64,000 bases of DNA, from contig NZ_LNDJ01000052.1 in the NCBI RefSeq assembly GCF_001444505.1, positions 1-64,000 on the forward strand, written 5' to 3'. This document shows, piece after piece, positions 44,544 to 54,669 of this stretch. Under the pieces are notes generated by a model that had not been told where the DNA came from, searched no databases, and was given only the letters and a program-made list of their open reading frames with translations. A program made the position numbers and the translations under genes. Position 1 is the first letter of the stretch. The number at the start of each line of letters is the position of its first letter. Source of the stretch: Psychrobacter piscatorii (GTDB taxonomy: Bacteria; Pseudomonadota; Gammaproteobacteria; Pseudomonadales; Moraxellaceae).

Positions 44544-45719
44544 CTATTGCATGCTATCTAATAGTTGCACATAAGCGGCAAACAGTTGACGATTGGCTAC
44601 CAATTCATCATAAGTAATCGCAAAAACCCCATGCCCGCCATGTGCAAATTTCAACCAATCAAACTGAATCTCAGGATAGGCTTGCTTTAATGCCCATTCG
44701 CTGTCGCCCACTTCACAGACCAGCAAACCATCTGGGCTAAGGTAATCTGGCGCTTCAAATAAAATACGATGTACCAAATCCAAGCCGTCTTGACCCGCGG
44801 CTAATGCATGCTCAGGCTCATATAAAAACTCAGGCGGCAAATCTGCCATGATAGCCGCATCGACATACGGTGGATTGGTGACGATAAGCTCATACTGGTT
44901 CTCAGCAGGTATCTTGGCAAACAAATCAGACTCGATTACGTTCACTTGATGGCCAAGGTCATGATGATCGACATTGACCATTGCCACGTCCAGCGCGCCT
45001 TTATCGATATCGATAGCATCGACCAAGGCATCAACGAAACGGGTAGCAAGCGCGATTGCGATACAACCAGAGCCAGTACACAAGTCTAAGATACGCTCAG
45101 GCTGCGACAACTGCTTCACATCTAAACCATGATCATAAAATACCGCTGACTTTTCGTTCGGGCTGACACCCAGTGGTTTGGCGAGTTCAGTCACATCAAA
45201 ATACGGATGGAACTGCTGACGAATCAACTCTGCGATTGGCGAGCGCGGGATAAGCACGCGCTCATCCACATAAAAAGGCAAATCGCAGAAATACGACAAG
45301 TTAATCAGATAGCTCAGCGGCTTACGTTCAGCGATGCGCTCTTCTAATAGTCCTAGCACTGCCTGCTTCTCTGACGTGGTCAAACGACAGTCTAAAATCT
45401 GCTCATTGGCTGACCAATCTAAAGACAACGAATGCAATACAATGGCTGACGCTTCCGCAAACTCATCAGTCGTGCCTTGTGCGACAACCACATCATAGTT
45501 ACGCAATTGTGTGACGGAAAAACGAATAAAGTCGCGAATACTCACTAGCTGCTCGCGTGCTTCATTAAGCTCTGCTTGCAGGTTAGCAAGTTCATCGTGC
45601 TCACCAAGAAGTCCAGTCTCTAAATCATACTCCATCTCACCGTCTAAGCCCTCAGACTCATCATCGTTGAAGTATTGGTTTTGAAACTCTTCTGCACTCA
45701 TCGTTTGGTCTTCTGACAT
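44544..45719 (-). CDS. prmB: Ribosomal protein L3 N5-glutamine methyltransferase, N-terminally extended
   Basis: A 391-residue SAM-dependent methyltransferase that methylates a glutamine of ribosomal protein L3. Core signatures are the SAM loop LDLCTGSGCIAIALA (about 216-230) and the catalytic NPPY (about 280-283); the N-terminal helical domain begins near residue 60. Compared with E. coli PrmB (310 residues) it has an acidic N-terminal extension of about 60 residues containing a short coiled coil (ELANLQAELNEAREQL), plus a small insertion (ALDVKQL...) before the SAM loop. PrmB rather than PrmC is supported by the aroC neighbour. Confidence 0.92.
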   Translation of the reverse strand: MSEDQTMSAEEFQNQYFNDDESEGLDGEMEYDLETGLLGEHDELANLQAELNEAREQLVSIRDFIRFSVTQLRNYDVVVAQGTTDEFAEASAIVLHSLSLDWSANEQILDCRLTTSEKQAVLGLLEERIAERKPLSYLINLSYFCDLPFYVDERVLIPRSPIAELIRQQFHPYFDVTELAKPLGVSPNEKSAVFYDHGLDVKQLSQPERILDLCTGSGCIAIALATRFVDALVDAIDIDKGALDVAMVNVDHHDLGHQVNVIESDLFAKIPAENQYELIVTNPPYVDAAIMADLPPEFLYEPEHALAAGQDGLDLVHRILFEAPDYLSPDGLLVCEVGDSEWALKQAYPEIQFDWLKFAHGGHGVFAITYDELVANRQLFAAYVQLLDSMQ

Positions 45720-46057
45720 ATCGCACCTTGTTTCACTATTGGCGGGTTAAATGGCTTTTTGCTAAAAATCGATCTATTAATGAAAAAATTAATCATACAT
45801 TATAGACATAAACGCCAAATAGCGCCAATCACTGTCGTTTTTACTAAAACAAAAAATAGTGAAAATAATGAGGAGTTTGCGTAAGCAGCCTGCCTGTCGC
45901 CGTAAACATTTTGGCTAAAATATTACTCAACTGTAGCGAATACGTCAGCAGTTGACGTTTAACCTACTCTAAATGCAAAAAGATAGACCAAAAGTTTGCG
46001 AAGCAACCAAATTATGCGCATAATAGCCGCATTAGTAGCAACCACAAGTGATTCAAT
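45720..46057. other. Divergent spacer between prmB and the transpeptidase
   Basis: About 340 AT-rich bases. One small perfect inverted repeat ACGTCA/TGACGT (45942-45958) lies about 100 bases before the transpeptidase start. No gene and no confident promoter. Confidence 0.5.
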
Positions 46058-47461
46058 ATGATGAAAATAAAGCCTATTATTACTGCTATATCTATCGCTG
46101 CCATGAGTGCCAGCGTTGGCGCACTTGCCGCCACTGCCGATAATACTCGCACATTGCCAGTACGAACGGCAAACGCCATGCCAGGCCTTGCTCAAAAGGT
46201 GAGCCTCAATGTGCAAGAAAATCGTAGTCGCTCAGATGGTGCTGCTACTGTACAGTTAAATACAGAGAACGCAAAACCCGTTGATAGCATGAACCAGCTG
46301 ATCAACACTAAGCAAGACGATCAAAATAGCACGCCAGCACCCGCTGCTGACAACATGAGCGCTGCTGAGTTGACCCTCAAAGATGAGCAATCTGATAGCA
46401 CTGATGATATCAGCGAAGGCCAAGCGGTCGCTGCACCCAGCGATATCTCCTCTATCGACTCATCTGATCCACTCGCCTTTGAGTTACCGGAGAGTGAAAA
46501 GCGTCAAGACTTCAGTGATGATCCAACCATCAAAAATATCGAAGACAAAGATGGTAAGAGATATACCACATTAAACTTGTCAAATTACGCACAACAAGTA
46601 AACAACGCTGTGTGGTCGCCTAACATGAAAGTCAACTCAGCCATGACGATCAAAATGCAAGCGTTGCTCGATTGGAACCATGCCTCTCCTGGTCCTATCG
46701 ATGGTGGCTGGGGGATGAACAGTAAAAAGGCCCTTACTAACTTCCAAGCAATGAAAGGCCTGCCAACGACTGGCAAAATGGATCAAAAAACGTGGGATGC
46801 CTTGGTTAAGAACATTCCGGCAACCAAACCTGTGCTCGTCACTTATACGTTGACTGATGATGATATCAACACCAATTTTGCGACCACACCTGCTGGCGCA
46901 GAAGCCAAGTCAAAAATGAAAGGGCTGTATTATCAAGATATCAAAGAGATGCTTGGTGAGCGCTTCCATATGGATGTGCGCTACTTGGATAAACTCAATA
47001 AGAACAAAGAATACAAAGCTGGTGAGACCATCACTGTACTGAATACCCGTGGTGCGTTAAACAAGCGAATCAACCGCGTGGTCGCTAACAAAGCTGATAA
47101 AACGTTATATGCTTATGATGGCAACCAACTGGTAGCGACTTACCCAACGACCGTTGGTAGTGATGACACGCCGTCACCACATGGTACTTATAAGATTGTC
47201 AATAAAGTCAAAATGCCGTGGTATAAAGCCACAGTCGGTGAAGGCGCTCAGAAAAAAATCCATATGTTGCCACCAGGACCAAACAATCCAGTCGGTGTGG
47301 TATGGATGGGCTTATCTAAACCGTCATATGGCCTACATGGCTCACCAAAACCTGAAGGTATCAGTCGCCAAGCCTCACATGGCTGTATCCGCTTGACCAA
47401 CTGGGATGTGCTTGAGGTTTATGCCAATATCGAAAATGGCGCAACCGTTGAGCTTAAATAA
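46058..47461 (+). CDS. L,D-transpeptidase with peptidoglycan-binding domain
   Basis: A 467-residue exported protein that should form 3-3 peptidoglycan cross-links or anchor protein to the wall. The signal peptide is residues 1-25. A Ser/Asp/Ala-rich low-complexity stretch follows to about 170, then a PG_binding_1 domain (about 190-245, QALLDWNH...GPIDGGWGMNSKKAL-F), a LysM-like segment (about 270-330) and the YkuD catalytic domain (about 345-467) with HGSP and SHGCIRL; the catalytic residue is Cys443. It starts at one of two adjacent ATGs (46058 or 46061). A terminator follows. Confidence 0.93.
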   Translation: MMKIKPIITAISIAAMSASVGALAATADNTRTLPVRTANAMPGLAQKVSLNVQENRSRSDGAATVQLNTENAKPVDSMNQLINTKQDDQNSTPAPAADNMSAAELTLKDEQSDSTDDISEGQAVAAPSDISSIDSSDPLAFELPESEKRQDFSDDPTIKNIEDKDGKRYTTLNLSNYAQQVNNAVWSPNMKVNSAMTIKMQALLDWNHASPGPIDGGWGMNSKKALTNFQAMKGLPTTGKMDQKTWDALVKNIPATKPVLVTYTLTDDDINTNFATTPAGAEAKSKMKGLYYQDIKEMLGERFHMDVRYLDKLNKNKEYKAGETITVLNTRGALNKRINRVVANKADKTLYAYDGNQLVATYPTTVGSDDTPSPHGTYKIVNKVKMPWYKATVGEGAQKKIHMLPPGPNNPVGVVWMGLSKPSYGLHGSPKPEGISRQASHGCIRLTNWDVLEVYANIENGATVELK

Positions 47462-47513
47462 CGCTCTAACCTAGATCGCTATCAGCATTTATTACCAAGT
47501 CAGCACTTACTAC

Positions 47514-47545
47514 CAAAAAAGACCTCACTATTGAGGTCTTTTTTA
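47514..47545 (+). terminator. Rho-independent terminator of the transpeptidase gene
   Basis: The stem AAAAAAGACCTC/GAGGTCTTTTTT with loop ACTATT. Confidence 0.92.
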
Positions 47546-47620
47546 CGTTTGGCGACGCTTTAGCGTTTTTACTACTAAAACCAACATCATCTGAGCATCA
47601 AGCCAAAATCTGATCATCCG

Positions 47621-47833
47621 TTATACTTTATGACCATCTTCGTTACCAGTAATGCTACCGATTTTTTTGGCAAAGAACATGGTGATGGGAATAGACGCCG
47701 CTGCACCCACTGCGACCGCTATTTGCATATGCGCGATCTCATCGAAACCCATAATGAGCGTACCGATGATGACAATCCCTGTGGTGACAGTGCCTGCTAT
47801 GATGTAAATAACAGCAAATAATGGCCAGTTCAT
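47621..47833 (-). CDS. Small two-helix membrane protein
   Basis: A 70-residue protein with two hydrophobic helices (about 4-28 and 37-55) and a polar C-terminal tail (GSITGNEDGHKV). An AAGGATTAAG ribosome site supports the start. No family was recognised; the size and layout resemble many small inner-membrane proteins of unknown role. It stands alone, convergent with the transpeptidase gene. Confidence 0.7.
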   Translation of the reverse strand: MNWPLFAVIYIIAGTVTTGIVIIGTLIMGFDEIAHMQIAVAVGAAASIPITMFFAKKIGSITGNEDGHKV

Positions 47834-48197
47834 GACTTAATCCTTACTTTATGTGTGGGTATAGTTACTTTATACGCCATATCCCTACTAAAGGTAAGTA
47901 TTTAATATAGACGCCAGCCTCATACATTTTGGCTGACTTATTCTAAAACCCATGTTAATATAAGGGTATTTCTCACTCATATTTCGCTATCTTCATTAAT
48001 ACTCATTTCCTATAAATTTTTACTCCGATTCCACTTTACATTCAGCCCCTCGATCATACCCTTACTACGATACCTCTTTCTATTTTGCCCAATGTCATGT
48101 CTAGCACTTTGCTTTTGCACAAAAAAAAGACAGCTTGTCGCTGATTTTTCATTACAATAATGGTTTTATTTCATCTGACTAATAAAGCCCAATTGCT
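47834..48197. other. Spacer upstream of the DUF389 gene
   Basis: About 360 AT-rich bases. Near the 3' end a small CAGC/GCTG hairpin (48131-48143) lies after a run of eight A. No gene seen. Confidence 0.5.
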
Positions 48198-49835
48198 ATG
48201 ACCGCTTCTGATAATACGTCACAACAAAAAAAACCAGACACCGCTTCTCAGATTTCATCTGATATGACAAAAGAGACATCTGAGAGAAAGATCGATGATG
48301 CTCATGAACCAGAACAGACCACTGAGCAGGAGTATGCAACCGAAAACAGTGAAGAGGAGTCGCTCTCTGAAACAAAAATCGTCATCACCTCACCAGAGCC
48401 TGATGTCGTCATTGCCACGCTAGACGCGCCTGATGATGACTCAGATCAATCTGAATTATCCAGCCCAAACGCAGACACAGCCGCTCACGCATCAGAGACA
48501 ACGTCTGAGGCTTTTCATCAAACACAAGAAGATCCAGACACTTCCGAAGCGCCCAACACTCATGTTAGCCAACCTGTCGAACCCATTTCGATCGATCATA
48601 GTATCCATGAAAATGATCCTGTCGTTGCTGACGTCGATGATCATCTAACCACAGAGTCTACAACGACAAACACTAGTGGTGAAAATGTGGAGAGTGACGA
48701 CGACGAGCAACAGTCAGAAGAAGAAAAGATCAAAGATGAAAAAGAAGCCAAGCTAGAATCCTACAAGCAATTCGTGGCCGAGCAGTTTAGCGATCAAAAG
48801 ATAGACTATCCCGAAGTCCGCGTAACCATTGAGGCCAACGCCCTACCAAGTAAAATGTACTTTGTAATGAACACGCTATCAGCCATTATTGCCAGTTATG
48901 GCTTGGTGACCAATTCAGCCGCAGTGGTTATTGGCGCGATGTTGGTCGCCATGATGCTCGGTCCGATTACAGGTGTCGCCCTAGCGATTATTGACTACCG
49001 TATGCCACTGTTGCGTAAGTCGTTGCTCACCGTGTTAGCGGGAGTATTTTTGGTGATATTGGTCGGCTTTGTGGTGGGTCTATTGCATCAAGGTCAACCG
49101 CTGACCAATGAGATTTTATCTCGTACCCAGCCCACGTCTATGGACTTGATGATTGCACTGGCTGGCGGTACGGCTGGTGCATATGCGATGGTGTCTCCGC
49201 ACCTGTCCGTCGCCGTTGTTGGGGTTGCTGTGGCCACCGCCTTGGTGCCGCCACTCGCGGCCAGTGGCATTTTATTTGCCAATGGCGAGATACAGATGGG
49301 GCTAGGTGCTGCCTTATTGGCCCTAACCAACATCATTGCCATTCAGTTTACTAATGCCATGGTACTGTGGTTTTTAGGCTTCAGGCGCTTGGTCGATGAT
49401 GATTATGAATCGGGCACCTATTTGATATTTTTCCGTCGAAATGCCGTCACACTATTGTTACTGGTCGGCTTGGGCATTTATCTTACTCTAAACCTCAATA
49501 GCAATGCCAAGCAGCAGACCTTTGAAAACAATGTCAAAGAAGCAATTAATGAACATTTTATCGATCAAGGTAACGTACTGACCAACATACAATTTGATAA
49601 GAATAATGCGTTTCAAATCATTCGTGCCGTGGTACGCGGTGAGACCAGTCCAAATTCACAAGATGTGCAGCAGATCGAGGATGTGATTACCAAAGACATG
49701 GCAGAAAACTTCCCCAAATACTTGCCTATTAAATTGCAATTGCGCTACTTGCCAGTGCAGGTCATTGAGTCTGATCCATTAATCAAAGACAAGCTTGATG
49801 AGACTGATGCGGCAATTTTGACCAATTCACCATGA
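48198..49835 (+). CDS. DUF389 family membrane protein with acidic N-terminal domain
   Basis: A 545-residue protein. The first 190 or so residues are highly acidic and Ser/Thr-rich (many Glu, Asp, Gln), likely disordered and cytoplasmic. A short folded region (about 195-218, EVRVTIEANALPSKMYF) leads into the DUF389 membrane domain (about 218-420) with several helices and the family blocks NSAAVVIGAMLVAMMLGPI and VALVPPLAASGI. The C-terminal part (about 440-545) is a soluble alpha/beta domain. DUF389 proteins have no firm function. The unusually long acidic region is the main oddity. Confidence 0.85.
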   Translation: MTASDNTSQQKKPDTASQISSDMTKETSERKIDDAHEPEQTTEQEYATENSEEESLSETKIVITSPEPDVVIATLDAPDDDSDQSELSSPNADTAAHASETTSEAFHQTQEDPDTSEAPNTHVSQPVEPISIDHSIHENDPVVADVDDHLTTESTTTNTSGENVESDDDEQQSEEEKIKDEKEAKLESYKQFVAEQFSDQKIDYPEVRVTIEANALPSKMYFVMNTLSAIIASYGLVTNSAAVVIGAMLVAMMLGPITGVALAIIDYRMPLLRKSLLTVLAGVFLVILVGFVVGLLHQGQPLTNEILSRTQPTSMDLMIALAGGTAGAYAMVSPHLSVAVVGVAVATALVPPLAASGILFANGEIQMGLGAALLALTNIIAIQFTNAMVLWFLGFRRLVDDDYESGTYLIFFRRNAVTLLLLVGLGIYLTLNLNSNAKQQTFENNVKEAINEHFIDQGNVLTNIQFDKNNAFQIIRAVVRGETSPNSQDVQQIEDVITKDMAENFPKYLPIKLQLRYLPVQVIESDPLIKDKLDETDAAILTNSP

Positions 49836-49981
49836 TGCACCCTATATGAGCGGCAAATCATGAATGGACTATAACGAGCAGTTGTAACTCTTGTACCAAG
49901 AGCTTAGGCGTTTGTGCTAAAATCGCTTGCAAAATTATTTTATGTCATTTACTCAATTCTATCCGTCAGTAAGGAGCCGCT

Positions 49982-52654
49982 GTGAGCCAGCCATTTCGCT
50001 CAGCCGATATTCGCCAAGCCTTTATCGATTTTTTTATAAGCAAGCAGCACACCCAAGTTTCATCGTCTAGCTTGATTCCGCATAATGATCCGACATTGTT
50101 ATTTACCAATGCCGGCATGAATCAGTTTAAAGAAACCTTTTTGGGCATGGAGCCACGTGAATACACACGTGCTGTGACCTCGCAGAAATGTGTCCGTGCT
50201 GGTGGTAAGCACAATGACTTGGACAATGTTGGCTACACTGCCCGCCATCATACGTTTTTTGAGATGCTTGGTAACTTCTCGTTTGGCGATTACTTCAAGC
50301 AAGCAGGTATCGAGTATATCTGGGAGTTTTTGACCTCAGATCAGTGGCTCGCGATTGATAAAGATCGTCTGTATGTCACCATTTATGAGACTGATGACGA
50401 AGCCTTTGATATTTGGCACAAAACCATTGGTCTGCCAAGTGAGCGCATCATTCGTATCGGTGATAACAAAGGGGCACCGTACGCCTCAGACAATTTTTGG
50501 ACCATGGGCGACACCGGTCCTTGTGGCCCTTGCACCGAAGTGTTTTATGACCATGGCGCTGAGATCGAAGGCGGCTTGCCCGGTACGCCAGAAGAAGATG
50601 GCGATCGCTACATCGAGATTTGGAACTGCGTCTTTATGCAGTTCAATCGCCAAAAAGACGGCACGCTATTGCCGCTACCTGCGCCCAGTGTCGATACTGG
50701 CATGGGGCTTGAGCGTATTAGCGCTATCATGCAAGGCGTCCATGGTAACTATGAGATCGATCTGTTTACCCATTTAATGGATGCGGCAGCTGAGATCTTA
50801 GAGATTGACAATGAACAGCAGTCTTCACTAAAAGTCATCGCTGACCATATCCGTGCTGTGGCCTTTTTGATTGCTGATGGCGTCACACCGAGCAACGAAG
50901 GTCGTGGCTATGTATTGCGCCGTATCATTCGCCGTGCGGTACGTCATGGCAACAAGCTTGGCGCTGATAGTGAGTTTTTCTATAAAATGGTTGAGCCACT
51001 CGTGGCTGAAATGGGCAGTGCTTATCCAGAGCTAGTAGAAAAACAAAACGTGATCGAAAATGCGATTCAAAAAGAAGAAGCGCAGTTTGCCAAGACACTG
51101 GCACAAGGTCTGCGTTTGCTTGCCAGCGAGCTTGAAGGTCTAAAAGATGGCGATACGCTATCTGGCGAAGCGGCCTTTAAACTCTACGACACCTATGGCT
51201 TCCCAGTTGATTTGACCGCGGATATCACGCGTGAGCGCGGTATTGTCATCGATGAAGCGGAGTTTGATGAGCACATGCAAGCACAGCGCGAACGTGCTCG
51301 TGATGCAGGTAAGTTCGATGTCGATTACAGCAGCGTCATCCAAGTCGAGACGCCAACCGTCTTTGTTGGTTATGAGCAGCTTGAAGAAGACGGCGTGACC
51401 ATCGATGCGCTTTATCAAGATGGCAATCCAGCAGAGAGCCTAACGGAAGGCATGGAAGGCGTGGTGGTATTGGATCGTACGCCATTTTACGCCGAAGGCG
51501 GTGGTCAAGTGGGTGAGCTTGGTGAAATCCGTACCGAATCAGGTGTCTTTGAAGTACAAGATACCAAAAAATCTGGTCAAGCCATCATTCATTATGGTGT
51601 GGTGACCATGGGTGATATCAAACCCAAGCAAACGGCGGATGCCCACGTGCTTTCAAGCATTCGTGCAGCCAGTGCCAAAAACCACTCTGCCACTCACCTA
51701 TTACATGCAGCACTAAGAGAAGTCTTGGGTGATGAAGTCACGCAGAAAGGCTCATTAGTCTCAAGCGACGTACTGCGTTTTGACTTTGCTTATGATAAGC
51801 CTGTCAGTGCTGCTGAAATCATGCGAGTAGAGCGTCTCGTCAATGAGCAAATCCAAGCCAACACTCCTGCTCGTATTGAACACATGTCGATTGATGAAGC
51901 CATGAATCAAGGCGCGATGGCATTATTTGGCGAAAAGTACGGCACTGACGTTCGCGTACTAACCATGGGTACAGATCGTATCGTCGGTGGTCAGCGCAAG
52001 CCTTTCTCTATCGAACTTTGCGGCGGTTTACATGTACAGCGTACTGGCGATATCGGTATGCTAAAAATCACCAGCGAGTCAGGTATCGCTGCTGGCATCC
52101 GCCGTATTGAAGCCGTCACGGGCATGAACGCGGTCAAAAACATTCAGCAAAGCGAGCAGCAACTAAGCGAGTTGGCAAGCCAGCTAAAGGTCAAACGTCC
52201 TGAGGTCGCCCAGCGTGTGCGTACCATGGCAGATAAGCAACGCGAGCTTGAAAAACAGCTTGAGCGCTTAGAGCAAAAAATGGCCAGCGCTCAAGCTGCC
52301 AACCTACTCGATGACGTACAAACGATTGCAGATACGCCCGTACTTCTCAGCACCTTAAGCGGTATCGATGGTAAATCCATCCGTACGCTGATGGATGATA
52401 TCAAATCAAAACTGCCTGATAGTGTGATTGTATTAATTGGTGATAAAAATGACCAATTAGCACTAGCCGCGAGTGTCGCAAAATCTGTTACTGCTAAAAT
52501 CAAAGCGGGTGATATCATTCGTCATTTAGCCAGTGAGCTTGGTGGTAAAGGTGGCGGTAAACCTGACTACGCACAGGGCGGCGCACCAAAGTCTGATAAC
52601 AGCACTGCGGTCATCAATGCCCTACCTGCTTGGATTGAAACCCAACTTAGCTAA
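49982..52654 (+). CDS. alaS: Alanyl-tRNA synthetase
   Basis: An 890-residue class II synthetase. Motif-rich N-terminal catalytic domain (HHTFFEMLGNFSFGDYFK, FTNAGMNQF, DTGPCGPCTEVFYD, NCVFMQFNR, DTGMGLERI), then the editing domain with zinc ligands HSATH (about 566-570) and CGGLH (about 679-683), and the C-terminal DHHA1 domain with GGKGGGKPDYAQGGA. The start is GTG 49982, with AAGGAGCCGCT directly upstream. It leads the conserved order alaS-lysC-csrA. Confidence 0.97.
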   Translation: MSQPFRSADIRQAFIDFFISKQHTQVSSSSLIPHNDPTLLFTNAGMNQFKETFLGMEPREYTRAVTSQKCVRAGGKHNDLDNVGYTARHHTFFEMLGNFSFGDYFKQAGIEYIWEFLTSDQWLAIDKDRLYVTIYETDDEAFDIWHKTIGLPSERIIRIGDNKGAPYASDNFWTMGDTGPCGPCTEVFYDHGAEIEGGLPGTPEEDGDRYIEIWNCVFMQFNRQKDGTLLPLPAPSVDTGMGLERISAIMQGVHGNYEIDLFTHLMDAAAEILEIDNEQQSSLKVIADHIRAVAFLIADGVTPSNEGRGYVLRRIIRRAVRHGNKLGADSEFFYKMVEPLVAEMGSAYPELVEKQNVIENAIQKEEAQFAKTLAQGLRLLASELEGLKDGDTLSGEAAFKLYDTYGFPVDLTADITRERGIVIDEAEFDEHMQAQRERARDAGKFDVDYSSVIQVETPTVFVGYEQLEEDGVTIDALYQDGNPAESLTEGMEGVVVLDRTPFYAEGGGQVGELGEIRTESGVFEVQDTKKSGQAIIHYGVVTMGDIKPKQTADAHVLSSIRAASAKNHSATHLLHAALREVLGDEVTQKGSLVSSDVLRFDFAYDKPVSAAEIMRVERLVNEQIQANTPARIEHMSIDEAMNQGAMALFGEKYGTDVRVLTMGTDRIVGGQRKPFSIELCGGLHVQRTGDIGMLKITSESGIAAGIRRIEAVTGMNAVKNIQQSEQQLSELASQLKVKRPEVAQRVRTMADKQRELEKQLERLEQKMASAQAANLLDDVQTIADTPVLLSTLSGIDGKSIRTLMDDIKSKLPDSVIVLIGDKNDQLALAASVAKSVTAKIKAGDIIRHLASELGGKGGGKPDYAQGGAPKSDNSTAVINALPAWIETQLS

Positions 52655-52970
52655 TCATAAAAGGCTTAGTAATTTAGGACCTTACTCTGGTTTACTTGGC
52701 ATGGGATATGCGATCGGTTATAGCAACTATAACCAATCGCCATACATCTAAGCGGTACTGATACTTAAAGTTATGCGGTAGATATGGTATAAAGGTCAAC
52801 GTTTGACAATATTGCTCATTCATGACAGTTGATGCAGTACCAATAAACGAATGACACATATAGGGCATAACTCTTACAATCTGGCTTTATCTATACACGC
52901 ATGGACACGTGTCGCATTGAGACTGATCCATGAGAATAAAAGGTCATTAATGAATAATAGGTAGATTTTT
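52655..52970 (+). other. Spacer between alaS and lysC
   Basis: About 315 bases with the hairpin at 52710-52740 and a TTGACA at 52803-52808 that lacks a good -10. I looked for a lysine riboswitch and did not see its conserved core. Confidence 0.5.
52710..52740 (+). terminator. Strong hairpin after alaS
   Basis: GCGAT-GGTTATAG pairs with CTATAACC-ATCGC around loop CAA (13 bp, one C/A mismatch). There is no T-run, so it may act as an RNA 3'-end or processing signal rather than a classical terminator. Confidence 0.5.
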
Positions 52971-54257
52971 ATGGCGTTAATAGTACAGAAATACGGCGGC
53001 ACCTCGATGGGCAGTATCGACCGCATCAAAAACGTCGCCAAACGCGTCAAACGCTGGCATGACAATGGTCATCAAGTCGTGGTCGTGGTCTCAGCCATGA
53101 GCGGCGAAACCAACCGTTTGATTGATCTAGCACGCCAAATCAGTAACAACCCTGACCCACGTGAGTACGACCAGATGGTCTCAACCGGTGAGCAGGTTTC
53201 TATCTCACTACTCGCGATGGCGATAAAAGAGCTTGGTATTGGTGCGCGTTCAATGACTGGTCGTCAAGTCGCGATCAAAACCGATAACGCCCATAATAAA
53301 GCCCGTATCGAAAGCATCGATGATAAAAACATACGCGAGCAGCTAGATGCCGGCAATATCGTCATTGTGGCAGGCTTTCAAGGTATTGATGAAGAAGGCA
53401 ATGCAACCACATTGGGGCGCGGCGGCTCTGATACGACAGGCGTTGCGATTGCAGCGGCTTTGGGTGCTGATGAATGTCAAATTTATACTGATGTCGATGG
53501 CGTTTATACCACTGACCCTCGCGTCACCTCAAAAGCCAAAAAGCTTGAAAAAATTACCTTTGAAGAAATGCTTGAGATGGCAAGTCTTGGCTCCAAAATC
53601 CTACAGATTCGCTCAGTAGAATTCGCTGGCAAATACGGCGTACCACTGCGCGTCCTATCTAGCTTTGATGAAAACACTGACGGTAGCTTTGACCAAGAGT
53701 TTCAAAACAACGTGGGCACCCTAATTACGATAGACGAAGGAGACAATATGGAACAGGCAATCATCTCAGGTATCGCATTTAACCGAGACGAAGCAAAAAT
53801 CTTAGTGCGCGGTGTACCCGATCATCCTGGTATCGCCTCTGCTATCTTAAGCCCAATTGGTCGTGCCAATATCGAAATCGATATGATTGTCCAAAACCTC
53901 TCGGATAATGGTACCACTGACTTTACTTTCACCGTCAATCGTACTGACTTGGACAAGACGCTAAAAGTGCTCAATGAAGAAGTCAAAGACGAGATTGGTG
54001 CCAAAGAAATATCAGGCAACAGCGAAGTGGTCAAAGTCTCACTAGTTGGTGTTGGTATGCGCTCACATGCAGGGGTTGCCAGCCTCATGTTCCAAACATT
54101 GGCTGAGAACAATATCAATATCCAAATGATATCGACCAGCGAGATCAAAGTATCTGTTTTGATTCAAGATCAGCACTTAGAAAAAGCCGTCAAATCATTG
54201 CATACTGCCTTTGGTCTTGACCGTGAAGACGGTGAGAGCAAAATCGCTGGGCTATAA
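52971..54257 (+). CDS. lysC: Aspartate kinase
   Basis: A 428-residue monofunctional aspartokinase, first step of lysine, threonine, methionine and diaminopimelate synthesis. The catalytic domain (1-245) has KYGGTSMG (7-14), [11 protein letters not shown] and [11 protein letters not shown] (about 151-161). Two ACT regulatory domains follow (about 262-428) that bind lysine/threonine in the family. An in-frame ATG at 53748 with a perfect AAGGAG site 5 bases upstream may give a separate regulatory subunit (separate entry). The ribosome site of the full gene is AGGTAG. Confidence 0.97.
   Translation: MALIVQKYGGTSMGSIDRIKNVAKRVKRWHDNGHQVVVVVSAMSGETNRLIDLARQISNNPDPREYDQMVSTGEQVSISLLAMAIKELGIGARSMTGRQVAIKTDNAHNKARIESIDDKNIREQLDAGNIVIVAGFQGIDEEGNATTLGRGGSDTTGVAIAAALGADECQIYTDVDGVYTTDPRVTSKAKKLEKITFEEMLEMASLGSKILQIRSVEFAGKYGVPLRVLSSFDENTDGSFDQEFQNNVGTLITIDEGDNMEQAIISGIAFNRDEAKILVRGVPDHPGIASAILSPIGRANIEIDMIVQNLSDNGTTDFTFTVNRTDLDKTLKVLNEEVKDEIGAKEISGNSEVVKVSLVGVGMRSHAGVASLMFQTLAENNINIQMISTSEIKVSVLIQDQHLEKAVKSLHTAFGLDREDGESKIAGL
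53737..54257 (+). CDS. lysC: Probable internally started regulatory subunit of aspartate kinase
   Basis: Inside lysC, AAGGAG (53737-53742) lies 5 bases before an in-frame ATG (53748) that would start [11 protein letters not shown], a 169-residue product containing only the two ACT domains. Pseudomonas, Bacillus and Corynebacterium aspartokinases make alpha and beta subunits from overlapping frames in just this way. The coding part begins at 53748; the extra bases listed hold the ribosome site. Confidence 0.65.
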
Positions 54258-54669
54258 GGCCAAAAAACTGTTAAAATACAGCTTTAGCATTGATGGTTAT
54301 CTATTAACCGCTATTGACGACTTTGCATCGTATGTAAATAAATAGCGTTTCGTTTAAACAAATAGCCTCCAAATAAAAACAGTACTTAAATAAAATAGGA
54401 TCTTTTTAGATCCTATTTTATTTTTTAGCATAGTTGAAATGAGCATTTACCTAATAGTTTTGTGAAAAACCGTGACAGTATCTGTTATGCCACCTATAAT
54501 GGGGCTTTCATTTGGGCTAAATGAATCTACCTATCATTGCCGTGGTTTGCACAATGTCGAGTATGGTAATTGTTGATATATTACTTACTGAGTGCTGCGG
54601 TGATGTTCTGCAATTGAGAAGTAATCTGATGAGTAATAATCTGTTGATGCGACATAAGGAGTGTGACGC
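54258..54669 (+). other. Spacer between lysC and csrA
   Basis: About 410 AT-rich bases with the lysC terminator at 54392-54430; the second half must hold the csrA promoter but no pair is clear enough to call. Confidence 0.5.
54392..54430 (+). terminator. Rho-independent terminator of lysC
   Basis: The stem AAAATAGGATC/GATCCTATTTT with loop TTTTTA, followed by ATTTTTT. Confidence 0.9.

Noticed and set aside
52741..52970. Lysine riboswitch before lysC
   Set aside because: The conserved lysine-riboswitch core was looked for and not found; lysC regulation is more likely through its ACT domains.
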